A stretch of 8,112 bases of DNA, taken from contig JAITGB010000219.1 of assembly GCA_031280945.1 (NCBI GenBank), positions 1 through 8,112 of the forward strand, given 5' to 3'. Position numbers and translations under genes: made by a program. This document shows positions 1 through 6,698 of this stretch, piece after piece. This DNA comes from Spirochaetales bacterium. GTDB lineage: Bacteria > Spirochaetota > Spirochaetia > DTKZ01. The notes below the pieces were generated by a model, which saw nothing but the letters and a program-made list of their open reading frames with translations, did not search any database and was not told the DNA's origin. Every line of letters starts with the position of its first letter. Positions within the stretch are counted from its first letter, which is position 1.

Positions 1-2321
1 AGATTGGGGCAGGCGGGATACCCGAAGCCGTAGCGTACGCCGGGGCAGGCTCCGCCGAGTTCGGCTGCGATGCGCTGGTGAATAATTTGGGCGAGGGCGT
101 CCGTGAGTTCGGCGGCGAGGCCGTGGAGAAAGAGGTAATCCTGGTACGTGCCGGCTGTGAAGGTTTTTTGTACGAGGCTGGCGGTTTCTTCGCCGAGGGT
201 TACGGCGAAAAGCGGGAGAATCGCGGGGCCGGTTTCGGGCTGGAAGAAATCCGTGATACAGAGGCCCGCGGGGGGGCTGCGCCGGGGGAAATCGAAGGTG
301 AAATTTTTGCCGCCGGATGTAACGCGGAGGCTGTCGTCCTGAACCTGGGCGTAAAAATATCCGTAGGCTGCCTGGGGGTGGGCGTGGCCTGCTATGGTCT
401 GGAGGAGGCGGCTGTAGAGGGGTTCTACTGTGTCGTGAATGAGTCTTTGGTACTCCTGGGGGGAGAGGGTGTTTCTGCGAAAGCCCCAGCGTCCGCGAAA
501 GAGCATTTCCTTGTTTATGGCGGCGGCTGTTTCTTCAAAACTTAAAGAGGGGGCGAGGCGCGGGCCGGTAAAGGGGGGGGTGAGGCGCGGCGCAGGGCCG
601 GGCCGCTCTTCGCGTTCGGCTGGGTCTGTTTTTTCCTGTCCGCCGCCGGATGCGGGCGGCGGGAGCGTGGAGCGCAGGGCTCCCCGTGAGTGGGCTTCGA
701 GGCTTGAGAGGGCTTCAAAGGGGTCTTTGCAGTACACGACTGGTCCGGGATAGCGGGGGGCGCATTCTTCGGCGACAAAGCGCCGTGTGAGGGCGGCTCC
801 GCCCAAAAGGATGGGAATGGTGAGGCCGGCTTCGGCGTACTGCGGGAGGCTTTCTTTCATCAGCAGGGCGGATTTAACGAGGAGTCCGCTCAGGCCAATT
901 GCGTCAACTTTGTATTCTTTTGCTTTTGCTATGATGTTTTCGGCGCTCTGTTTGATGCCTATGTTATAGACTTTACAGCCGTTGTTGCTGAGGATTATGT
1001 CGACGAGGTTTTTTCCTATGTCGTGGACGTCTCCCTGTACTGTGGCGAGGAGGATTTTGAGGCGCTCTTCGTGTGCGGTTTTGGGGAGGTGGGGTTCAAG
1101 GAGGCTTACGGCTTCGCGCATGGTTTCGGCTGCCTGGAGGACAAAGGGGAGGAGCATTTCGCCTGAGCCGAAAAGTTCTCCCACCCGCCGCATAACGGGA
1201 ACGAGCAGGGTGTTAATGATGCTAGCTGGGGGGTAGCGTTCACGCAGGGCGGCGAGAATGTCTTCAAGGCCGTCCCTGTTTCCTTTCATGATTTTTTCGG
1301 CGAGGATTTTTTCGGGGGGGTTGATAAGTCCGGGCTTGTTTCCGGCTTTGCCGCTGGAGGCGTCTCCTGATGAGTTTTCGCCGGGGCTGGCGCCGGCGGG
1401 GGCTTCAAAATGCCGGATAATGTCCGCAAGGGGGTCGCGGACGCCTTCCCTGCGGTTGTAGATGAGGCTGAGGGCGAGTTCTTTTTCTGTTTCGTCAATG
1501 CCCTGAAGGGCGCGTATGCCGGAGGCGTCCACAATGGCTGCGGTGAGGCCGGCTCCAAGGGCTTCGTTCAAAAAAACAGAATTGACGAGGCGGCGGCAGG
1601 CGGGTTTGAGGCCGAAGGAAACGTTACTGAGGCCGAGGAGGGTGTGGCATTTGGGCATACGGCGTGTGATTTCCCGTATTGCGTCGAGGGTTTCCTTCGC
1701 GGCGCTGAAAAGGCTTTCGTCTCCTGAGCCTATGGTAAAGGTGAGGCAGTCGAAGAAAATGTCTTCGTCCCTGAGGCCGTATTCGCGCAGGGTGTCCCGC
1801 AGGCGCAGGGCTGTTTCCACTTTACGTTCCGCGGTGAGGGCCATGCCTTTTTCGTCTATCGTAAGGGCTACGAGCATGGCTCCCCAGGTTTTCGCAAGGA
1901 CAGCTACGCGGCTGAGGGTTTTTCCGCCGTCTTCCAGATTCACGGAATTGACAATGGGCCGCCCGGGACAGCGCATGAGGGCGGCTTCTATAACGGCGGG
2001 ATTCGTGGAATCAATCATAAGGGGCTGCTTTACAACGGGGGCGGCGAGGCTCACAATTTTTTGCATATCGGACAGTTCGTCCCGGCCCGCGTAGGCAACG
2101 GACAGGTCAAGGACGTGCGCGGCTTCCTGGGACTTTAGGACGCGGAGCATACCGTCGAAATCATTGGCAAGAAGCATTTCGCGGAATTTTTTTGACCCCG
2201 TGGCGTTGGCCCTTTCCCCTATGAGGAGAAGCTGTCCTCCCCTGCCTCCGGCTTCCTGCCCTGAGCTTTCCGCATCTCCTACGTCAACGGCGGTAAAGAG
2301 GCTCGCAAGCCGGGAACTCAC
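1..2321 (-). CDS. metH: Cobalamin-dependent methionine synthase, folate/cap/B12/reactivation part (3' end outside window)
   Basis: The open frame runs from a GTG at 2319-2321 to the left edge with no stop: 773 codons plus two bases. It carries the methyl-transfer core of MetH, moving methyl from CH3-tetrahydrofolate to cob(I)alamin and on to homocysteine. Domains in order: pterin-binding barrel, residues about 32-300 (IGERANATGSKKF at 34-46, SNVSFGL at 232-238); cap helical domain about 335-415; B12-binding domain about 420-545 with the DVHDIGKN cobalt-ligand motif (His433) and GLSGLL; AdoMet reactivation domain from about 590, including GYPACPN at 767-773, which matches the conserved activation motif. 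The homocysteine-binding module is missing from this chain and is encoded by the preceding gene. Two linkers look low-complexity: 306-332 (Gly/Ser/Ala/Pro) and 549-590 (Pro-rich). GTG is chosen because GGAGG lies 7 nt upstream and the next in-frame ATG would delete the pterin motif. Function is confident; whether the split is real is discussed in the findings. Confidence 0.95.
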   Translation of the reverse strand, partial: MSSRLASLFTAVDVGDAESSGQEAGGRGGQLLLIGERANATGSKKFREMLLANDFDGMLRVLKSQEAAHVLDLSVAYAGRDELSDMQKIVSLAAPVVKQPLMIDSTNPAVIEAALMRCPGRPIVNSVNLEDGGKTLSRVAVLAKTWGAMLVALTIDEKGMALTAERKVETALRLRDTLREYGLRDEDIFFDCLTFTIGSGDESLFSAAKETLDAIREITRRMPKCHTLLGLSNVSFGLKPACRRLVNSVFLNEALGAGLTAAIVDASGIRALQGIDETEKELALSLIYNRREGVRDPLADIIRHFEAPAGASPGENSSGDASSGKAGNKPGLINPPEKILAEKIMKGNRDGLEDILAALRERYPPASIINTLLVPVMRRVGELFGSGEMLLPFVLQAAETMREAVSLLEPHLPKTAHEERLKILLATVQGDVHDIGKNLVDIILSNNGCKVYNIGIKQSAENIIAKAKEYKVDAIGLSGLLVKSALLMKESLPQYAEAGLTIPILLGGAALTRRFVAEECAPRYPGPVVYCKDPFEALSSLEAHSRGALRSTLPPPASGGGQEKTDPAEREERPGPAPRLTPPFTGPRLAPSLSFEETAAAINKEMLFRGRWGFRRNTLSPQEYQRLIHDTVEPLYSRLLQTIAGHAHPQAAYGYFYAQVQDDSLRVTSGGKNFTFDFPRRSPPAGLCITDFFQPETGPAILPLFAVTLGEETASLVQKTFTAGTYQDYLFLHGLAAELTDALAQIIHQRIAAELGGACPGVRYGFGYPACPN

Positions 2322-3196
2322 AGGAGGCCCTCCCCGGCAAAGGCGTCCCGCATGGCCTTGATGTGGGCCGGGGTTGTGCCGCAGCAGCCTCCCGCGTAGG
2401 CAAGAGAATACTTTTTCGCAAAGCCGAGCATTTTTTTGGCAAAAAGAGAGGGGCTTAAAGGATAAACGGTTTTTCCGTTTTGGATTTCCGGCAGGCCCTG
2501 ATTCGGCATACAGGAAACGGGCCTCCCCCAGTTTTCGTGCAAAAAGCGTATATGCGATTCCATTTCATCGGGGCCTGTGGCGCAGTTAAGCCCCAGGGAG
2601 GCAATGGGAAAAGGCTCAAGCATGGCCGAGGCTGCGGCGATGTCGCTTCCCACAAGCATTGTGCCCGAACTTTCAAGGGTGAGGGAAACCAAGAGCGGAA
2701 CCTCAGTCACCCTCCGCATGGCGGAAAAACAGGCGGCAACTCCCAGCTTTACCTGTAAAAGGTCCTGGCAGGTTTCCAGAATCAGCATATCAACGCCTGC
2801 GGAAAGCAGGGCCTCCGCCTGCTCCTCCACCGCGGACATGAGAACCTCTGGCTCGATATGCCCCAGAGTGGGGAGTTTTGTTCCCGGCCCAATGGAGCCC
2901 GCGACAAGAATATTTTTTCCTCGCGCTACAGATAGAGCGTTGGCCGCGGCCGCGTGGTTTATTTCCGCTGCCCTGTCCTGTAGGCCGTATTCGGAAAGGG
3001 TAACGCGGTTCGCGCCGAAGGAGTTTGTTTCAATGGCCTGGGAACCCGCCGCGATAAAAGCCTCGTGAAGCTCCTGGATGGCGGAAGGGAAGGCAAGGTT
3101 AAGCCACTCGTTACAGCCCTCCCTCCCCTGCCACGCCTCTGCGGGAATGTTCATGTTTTGGAGATTCGTACCCGTTGCGCCGTCCAGAATTAAAAT
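2318..3196 (-). CDS. Homocysteine S-methyltransferase module of split methionine synthase (probable AUU start)
   Basis: This cytosolic protein of about 292 aa corresponds to the N-terminal homocysteine-binding barrel of MetH. It should bind homocysteine through Zn and present the thiolate to methylcobalamin held by the next gene product. Zn-ligand cysteines are visible as GLNCATGP (Cys205) and GGCCGTTP (Cys271, Cys272), counting from the AUU. Other family signatures are ETNSFGANR, AGSIGPGT and MPNQGLP. The first ATG (3154) gives only 278 aa and cuts off LILDGATGT, the conserved first strand and loop of this fold. That motif is in frame upstream, but no ATG, GTG or TTG occurs between it and the upstream in-frame TGA. 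ATT at 3194-3196 has GGAGG 6 nt before it, so I place the start there. The gene overlaps the end of putP by 7 nt and its TGA overlaps the next GTG. Identity is sure; the exact start is inferred. Confidence 0.9.
   Translation of the reverse strand: MLILDGATGTNLQNMNIPAEAWQGREGCNEWLNLAFPSAIQELHEAFIAAGSQAIETNSFGANRVTLSEYGLQDRAAEINHAAAANALSVARGKNILVAGSIGPGTKLPTLGHIEPEVLMSAVEEQAEALLSAGVDMLILETCQDLLQVKLGVAACFSAMRRVTEVPLLVSLTLESSGTMLVGSDIAAASAMLEPFPIASLGLNCATGPDEMESHIRFLHENWGRPVSCMPNQGLPEIQNGKTVYPLSPSLFAKKMLGFAKKYSLAYAGGCCGTTPAHIKAMRDAFAGEGLL
2319..2333 (-). promoter_or_regulatory. Ribosome binding site and GTG start of the metH core gene
   Basis: On the minus strand, GGAGG (2333-2329) is followed by 7 nt and GTG (2321-2319). 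GTG overlaps the upstream TGA as GTGA, the usual arrangement for coupled re-initiation. The SD is half of an 11-bp palindrome, GGAGGGCCTCC (2333-2323). A well-spaced SD at the break supports a genuine second start rather than a simple base-call error. Confidence 0.65.
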
Positions 3197-4770
3197 CGAG
3201 AGCCTCCGTGCGCGGAACCAGTTTCGGTTTCGGCTTCCTCTTCCTCCCCATCACAAGAAACAACCCTTTCAAATTCTTCCAGAATGTCCCTGCGGGGCTT
3301 CTTTGTAAGAAGGCTCACCACGATTATAGACAAAAACGAAATGGTAAAACCGGGAACAAGGGAGTACAAACCCGTTCTCGTACCCAGATTATACCACAAA
3401 CCGTCCTGCATCTGGACAAGAGGAATATAATCCCACACAATAACCATAAGCCCGCCTGAAATAATGCCCGCCGCCGCGCCTAAACGGTTGAGCCGCTTCC
3501 AGTACAGCGAAAGAAGCACCAGGGCCCCAAAAGCCGACCCAAACCCCGACCAGGCGTTGGAAACTAGTCCCATGATGTTGGAAGCCCTGTCCGTAGCTAT
3601 AAGATACGCAAGAATCGCCACAAAAAGTACAGCGCCCCTGCTGAACCACACAAGGTGCTTATCCGAAGCCTTTCTGTTGATAGACCCCTTGTAAATATCC
3701 CCTGTAATGGACGAAGCGGTAACAAGAAGCTGGGAATCCGCCGTTGACATAATCGCCGCGAGAATCCCGCAGAGGAACAGCCCTCCCAAAAGCGGAAACG
3801 GCACAACGGCATCTTCCTGCAAAAAAATCTTGTGTATCATCTGAATAAAAACAGTTTCCGCGTCCGCGAGGTCAGGAACAAAAAGAACGCCCACAGCCCC
3901 CACAACAACCGAAAAACCCAGAGAAAGAAAAACCCACACGCCCGCAATCGCCGCCGCGCCGTTTACGTCCCTCTCGCGCTTTATGGCCATAAAACGCACA
4001 AGGATATGAGGCATCCCAAAGTACCCCAGGCCCCAGGCAAGCTGGGAAATAATGGAAACTCCGGTGAGCGGACTACCCGAACCGTCCGCAAAAATGTTTC
4101 TAAAACCCGCCTGCAGATTGCGCGGAAGCGCCGCCGGCCCCCCAATAGCAGCAAGAGCGATAACAGGCACAATCACAATCGCCACCAGCATCAGCATACC
4201 CTGAATAAAATCCGTCCAGCACACAGCGTAGAAACCGCCCAGAAAAGTATAAATGAGAATAACAAGCACCCCAATAATCAGGGCAATATGGTAATCAATT
4301 TCGAAAACCTGCGAGAAAAGCGTTCCGCAGGCCACAAAACCCGAAGCCGTATACACCGCAAAAAAAATAATAATAAAAACCGCCGACGCCACCCGCAAAA
4401 TATGCGAAGAATCGCGGAAACGGTTTGAAAAAAACTCAGGAATCGTAATCGCGTTCTTTGAAGTAATCGTATAGCGCCTGAGACGCCGCGCCACGAAAAG
4501 CCAGTTGAGCATTGTCCCTATGGCGAGCCCCACCGCAATCCACACCTGCCCCGTCCCAAACGAGTACACCGCCCCCGGCAGCCCCATGAGAAGCCAGCCC
4601 GACATATCGCTCGCCTGCGCCGATAAAGCCGCCACCCACGAGTTGAGCTTCCTCCCTCCCAGAAAATAATCCGAAAGGCTGCCCGTCTTGTTAAAAAAAA
4701 GCGCTCCAATACTGACCATCACAAGAGCGTACAAAGCAAAAGCCGTAACAATCCAACCGGTCCCCGACAT
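3190..4770 (-). CDS. putP: Sodium/proline symporter (solute:sodium symporter family)
   Basis: This 526-aa inner-membrane protein has about a dozen hydrophobic helices and imports proline with Na+. It tracks E. coli PutP (about 502 aa) closely: SDYFLGGRKL at 33-42, ASDMSGWLLMGLPGA at 53-67 with Asp55, Ser57 and Gly58 at the same numbers as the E. coli Na+/proline-site residues, LGYFGMPHILVRF at 248-260, and MSTADSQLLV at 341-350 with Ser342/Thr343 matching the second Na+-site pair. The C-terminus from about 490 is a charged, non-membrane tail with an acidic run (EEEEAETET, 509-517) and a Gly/Ser end; its DNA also contains the SD of the next gene. ATG is chosen because AAGGGGG lies 4 nt upstream and the N-terminus aligns with PutP. 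It is the first gene of an overlapping putP/methyltransferase/metH run. Substrate is inferred from the family; related substrates are possible. Confidence 0.95.
   Translation of the reverse strand: MSGTGWIVTAFALYALVMVSIGALFFNKTGSLSDYFLGGRKLNSWVAALSAQASDMSGWLLMGLPGAVYSFGTGQVWIAVGLAIGTMLNWLFVARRLRRYTITSKNAITIPEFFSNRFRDSSHILRVASAVFIIIFFAVYTASGFVACGTLFSQVFEIDYHIALIIGVLVILIYTFLGGFYAVCWTDFIQGMLMLVAIVIVPVIALAAIGGPAALPRNLQAGFRNIFADGSGSPLTGVSIISQLAWGLGYFGMPHILVRFMAIKRERDVNGAAAIAGVWVFLSLGFSVVVGAVGVLFVPDLADAETVFIQMIHKIFLQEDAVVPFPLLGGLFLCGILAAIMSTADSQLLVTASSITGDIYKGSINRKASDKHLVWFSRGAVLFVAILAYLIATDRASNIMGLVSNAWSGFGSAFGALVLLSLYWKRLNRLGAAAGIISGGLMVIVWDYIPLVQMQDGLWYNLGTRTGLYSLVPGFTISFLSIIVVSLLTKKPRRDILEEFERVVSCDGEEEEAETETGSAHGGSRF
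3194..3207 (-). promoter_or_regulatory. Ribosome binding site and AUU start of the homocysteine methyltransferase
   Basis: Reading the minus strand, GGAGG (3207-3203) is followed by six bases and then ATT (3196-3194). The putP stop codon TAA occupies 3192-3190, so a ribosome ending putP finishes on top of this start. The SD lies inside the last codons of putP. AUU is a known but very rare bacterial start (the classic case is infC, where IF3 discriminates against it). A CTG at 3187-3185 is also in frame, but it is about 15 nt from the SD and would drop the first strand. Confidence 0.6.
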
Positions 4771-4793
4771 ACATCCCCCTTGCCCCTTTTATA
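4771..4793 (-). promoter_or_regulatory. putP leader: ribosome binding site and possible -10 element
   Basis: On the minus strand, AAGGGGG (4781-4775) precedes the putP ATG by 4 nt. TATAAA (4793-4788) sits a little upstream and could be a -10 box, but the bases 16-18 nt further up (such as CTGTTT) are a poor -35. If the promoter is real, the leader is only about 15 nt long. I trust the ribosome site more than the promoter. Confidence 0.4.
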
Positions 4794-4872
4794 CACACTT
4801 TTTCCAAAAAAAACAGCCCCTCTCAGCAGAGCCTCCTCATCTATTTTTTTGACGGAAGAATTTGGGCGCATA

Positions 4873-4903
4873 TTTTCGGGCAAGAAGCCCGAAAAAAACG
4901 GGC
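4873..4903. repeat. Overlapping alternative hairpins at the edge of repeat copy 1
   Basis: TTTTCGGGC (4873-4881) pairs perfectly with GCCCGAAAA (4887-4895) across the 5-nt loop AAGAA. The same GCCCG (4887-4891) can instead pair with CGGGC (4899-4903) across a run of seven A. The two hairpins exclude each other. Neither strand has a U-run directly after the 9-bp stem, so this is not a standard terminator. On the minus strand the order is GCCCG, seven T, CGGGC, TTCTT, GCCCG. Confidence 0.6.
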
Positions 4904-4971
4904 TATCCGCTCCAATTCCTCGAAAGCGCCGATGCGCTTTCTGCGGGATTTCCGCTTCTATCCCTTGCGCG
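4892..4971 (-). repeat. Intergenic repeat element, copy 1
   Basis: About 80 bp match copy 2 (7988-8112) in inverted orientation. Over the 70-bp core I count three mismatches. The centre is a perfect 8-bp stem with a 4-nt loop (GAAAGCGC CGAT GCGCTTTC, 4922-4941). On the minus strand the hairpin is flanked by two near-identical direct repeats of the form AGCGGA(A/T)A(G/T)CCCG, and the element ends in a T-run. It lacks the 45-bp insert found in copy 2. I recall similar AGCGGATAGCCCG-type intergenic repeats from other bacterial genomes but cannot verify that here. Confidence 0.85.
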
Positions 4972-4986
4972 ATAAATGCGATAAAT
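4969..4986. repeat. Tandem 9-bp repeat GCGATAAAT x2
   Basis: GCGATAAAT occurs twice head to tail, directly at the edge of repeat copy 1 and just downstream of the aarF stop. It may be a small duplication at the insertion edge of the repeat or simply chance; no function is evident. Confidence 0.5.
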
Positions 4987-4994
4987 AATTAAGT

Positions 4995-6695
4995 TTACTT
5001 ATCCCGCATACGGGAGCTGCGAATGAGGGAGATAAGAAGGCCGAAACCCAGAAAGCCCGCGCCCAAAAAGCCTGAAAGACCGATGAGCGAGAGGTTGTTC
5101 CACAGGGGCGGGATGCGGGCGTTAATTACAATTGAAGAGCCGACTACAAGGGATGCAAGAACAAGGGAGGAGGACAGGCGCGCTGTAATCTGGTCGGTTT
5201 TGCGGAGTATGGGATGGAGGTCCGCGGAATCGATATGCAGGGTTATGCGTCCGTCTTTAATTGTGCGCAGAACCTCCGAGAGGTCGCGGGGAAGGCTGCG
5301 TACAAATTTTACTGTCTGCCAGCCCAGGCTGCCTATTTCCCGCACGAGTTTTTCCGGCTTTAAGTTCCGCAGGAAGATGCCCCTGATGACAGGTTCAACT
5401 TCGTTTATCATGCGAAAATCAGGAGAAAGGCGCAGGGCAACGCCCTCGATAATCACAAGGGCTTTTGCGAGGAGAAAAAACCCAGGCGGCATCTGAATAC
5501 GCGAGGAAATAACCAGCCGCAGAACCCGCGTTACGAGGTCTCCGAGGTTGACCGATTCGACAGAAGCGTCCGCGTACAGCTCCATAATCTGAAAAATCTC
5601 GTATTCAAGGGCTTCGGAGGAGCCTCCGGGCGGACGGCGAAGAGAGAGAGCGAGAAGCTCCTGCGTAAAGCGGCGCTCGTTTTTTTCTATAAGGGCAATC
5701 ATAAGCGACACGAGAATTTCCCTGTGCCGGGGAAGGAGAAAGCCCATCATGCCAAAATCGAGGAAGCAGATGCGTTCATTGTCCAGGACGAGGAGGTTGC
5801 CCGGGTGGGGGTCGGCGTGGAAAAAACCGTACTCAAAGATTTGGCGGGCGACAACAAGGGCGCCCCTGCGCGCGAGGGTCTGGGGGTTCGCGCCCGCGGA
5901 GAGGAGGCTGCGTATATCGCAAATGCGTATGCCGTCCACCCTTTCCATAACAAGAATTTTTTTTGTGGTGTACTCCTGATACACGGCGGGAACGTACAGT
6001 CCCTTTTCGCCCTGAAACTGGGCGGAAAACTTTCTGATGTTGGCGGCTTCCTGAACAAAATCAATTTCCCTGCGCAGGGACTGGCCGAACTCTTCAATAA
6101 CGGCTGTGGCGGAAATCGCATCGCGGAGGACAAGTTTTTCAAAGAGGGAGGCGAAGAAATGCATAATTTCTATGTCCGTTGTGATGATTTCTTCAAGGCC
6201 GGGCCGCTGAATTTTTATGACAACCCGCTCCCCTGAAAAAAGCTCCGCTGCGTGTACCTGGGAAATTGATGCGGAGGCGAGGGGCTCGCTGTTAAAAAAG
6301 CGGAAGACCTCCTCAATGGGTTTTCCCAGCTCCGTGCGCAGTATCTCTTCGGCCTCCCCGGAGGAGAGGGCCGGAACTTCGCACTGGAGTTTTTCAAGCT
6401 CGGTAATAAGTTCATCGGGCAGAATATCCGGCCTGTTACTCATTGTCTGGCCGAATTTGATATAGGTAACGCCAAGCTCTTCGAGTACGAGGCGGATGCG
6501 CACCCATTTTGAATGTTCCCGCGCGCTGGGGGGGCCGCTTTGGGGCCTGATTCTTTTTATGGGGCCGAATTCCGCGAGGTGGGACCTGTCAAGAAATTCG
6601 CCGAAGCCGTGCCGCACGAGGGCGCCTATGATTTCCCTGTAGCGGGTAAAGTGTCTTTGCGTTTTCCATTTTTCGCGGTGTTTTTTTTGCGCCAT
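4995..6695 (-). CDS. AarF/UbiB/ABC1-family atypical protein kinase, membrane-anchored
   Basis: This 566-aa protein of the ABC1/ADCK/UbiB family is a kinase-like ATPase linked in other organisms to quinone biosynthesis or lipid handling. Visible motifs: KFGQ at 80-83 of the family's N-terminal extension, the Ala/Ser-rich loop LASASISQVHAA at 139-150 replacing the usual Gly-rich loop, VIKIQRPG at 159-166 with ATP-binding Lys161, EIDFVQEA at 210-217, ERVDG at 251-255, catalytic HADPHPGN at 293-300 and metal-binding LDFG at 312-315. The kinase core therefore looks intact. Two hydrophobic segments at the C-terminus (about 507-525 and 537-557) resemble the family's membrane anchor. GGAGG (6708-6704) lies 8 nt before the ATG, inside the last codons of the upstream regulator gene, so the two are probably co-translated. 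The substrate is unknown; I give no gene symbol because ubiB would imply ubiquinone synthesis, which nothing here supports. Confidence 0.93.
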   Translation of the reverse strand: MAQKKHREKWKTQRHFTRYREIIGALVRHGFGEFLDRSHLAEFGPIKRIRPQSGPPSAREHSKWVRIRLVLEELGVTYIKFGQTMSNRPDILPDELITELEKLQCEVPALSSGEAEEILRTELGKPIEEVFRFFNSEPLASASISQVHAAELFSGERVVIKIQRPGLEEIITTDIEIMHFFASLFEKLVLRDAISATAVIEEFGQSLRREIDFVQEAANIRKFSAQFQGEKGLYVPAVYQEYTTKKILVMERVDGIRICDIRSLLSAGANPQTLARRGALVVARQIFEYGFFHADPHPGNLLVLDNERICFLDFGMMGFLLPRHREILVSLMIALIEKNERRFTQELLALSLRRPPGGSSEALEYEIFQIMELYADASVESVNLGDLVTRVLRLVISSRIQMPPGFFLLAKALVIIEGVALRLSPDFRMINEVEPVIRGIFLRNLKPEKLVREIGSLGWQTVKFVRSLPRDLSEVLRTIKDGRITLHIDSADLHPILRKTDQITARLSSSLVLASLVVGSSIVINARIPPLWNNLSLIGLSGFLGAGFLGFGLLISLIRSSRMRDK

Positions 6696-6698
6696 ACT

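Larger units (their letters stand above)
4771..4994. other. Intergenic region between the aarF stop and putP start
   Basis: These 224 bp separate the two blocks and are the only sizeable gap between genes. They contain a tandem 9-mer next to the aarF stop, repeat copy 1, a 9-bp-stem hairpin and the putP leader. I see no convincing small coding frame and no textbook intrinsic terminator. Whether aarF transcripts continue into putP cannot be decided from the sequence. Confidence 0.8.

Noticed and set aside
1516..2094. 192-aa plus-strand open frame opposite metH
   Set aside because: It is antisense to a clearly conserved pterin-binding domain; the product is Arg/Ser-rich with no recognisable domain, as expected for a shadow of GC-rich coding DNA. 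The other long plus-strand frames opposite metH (such as 78-545) were rejected on the same grounds.
2318..2334. Programmed ribosomal frameshift joining the two MetH parts
   Set aside because: No slippery heptamer or downstream pseudoknot is apparent, and a start codon with its own SD explains the arrangement more simply.
3152..3154. ATG at 3154 as the start of the homocysteine methyltransferase
   Set aside because: It removes the conserved LDGATGT motif, and I see no SD at a good distance; the ATT at 3196 has an ideal GGAGG.
3832..4428. 198-aa plus-strand open frame opposite putP
   Set aside because: It is very rich in Lys, Arg, Asn and His with no domain, and lies antisense to conserved PutP membrane segments.
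4873..4895. Intrinsic terminator for aarF or for a plus-strand gene
   Set aside because: The 9-bp stem has U before and A after it on the minus strand and A after it on the plus strand, so no U-tract follows the hairpin in either direction.
4771..4994. Cobalamin or SAM riboswitch upstream of the putP/metH run
   Set aside because: I see no B12-box-like or SAM-aptamer-like conserved segments; the region is largely accounted for by the repeat, hairpins and the putP leader.
5724..6236. 170-aa plus-strand open frame opposite aarF
   Set aside because: It is antisense to the aarF kinase core (catalytic and ATP-binding motifs on the minus strand) and shows no family signature of its own.
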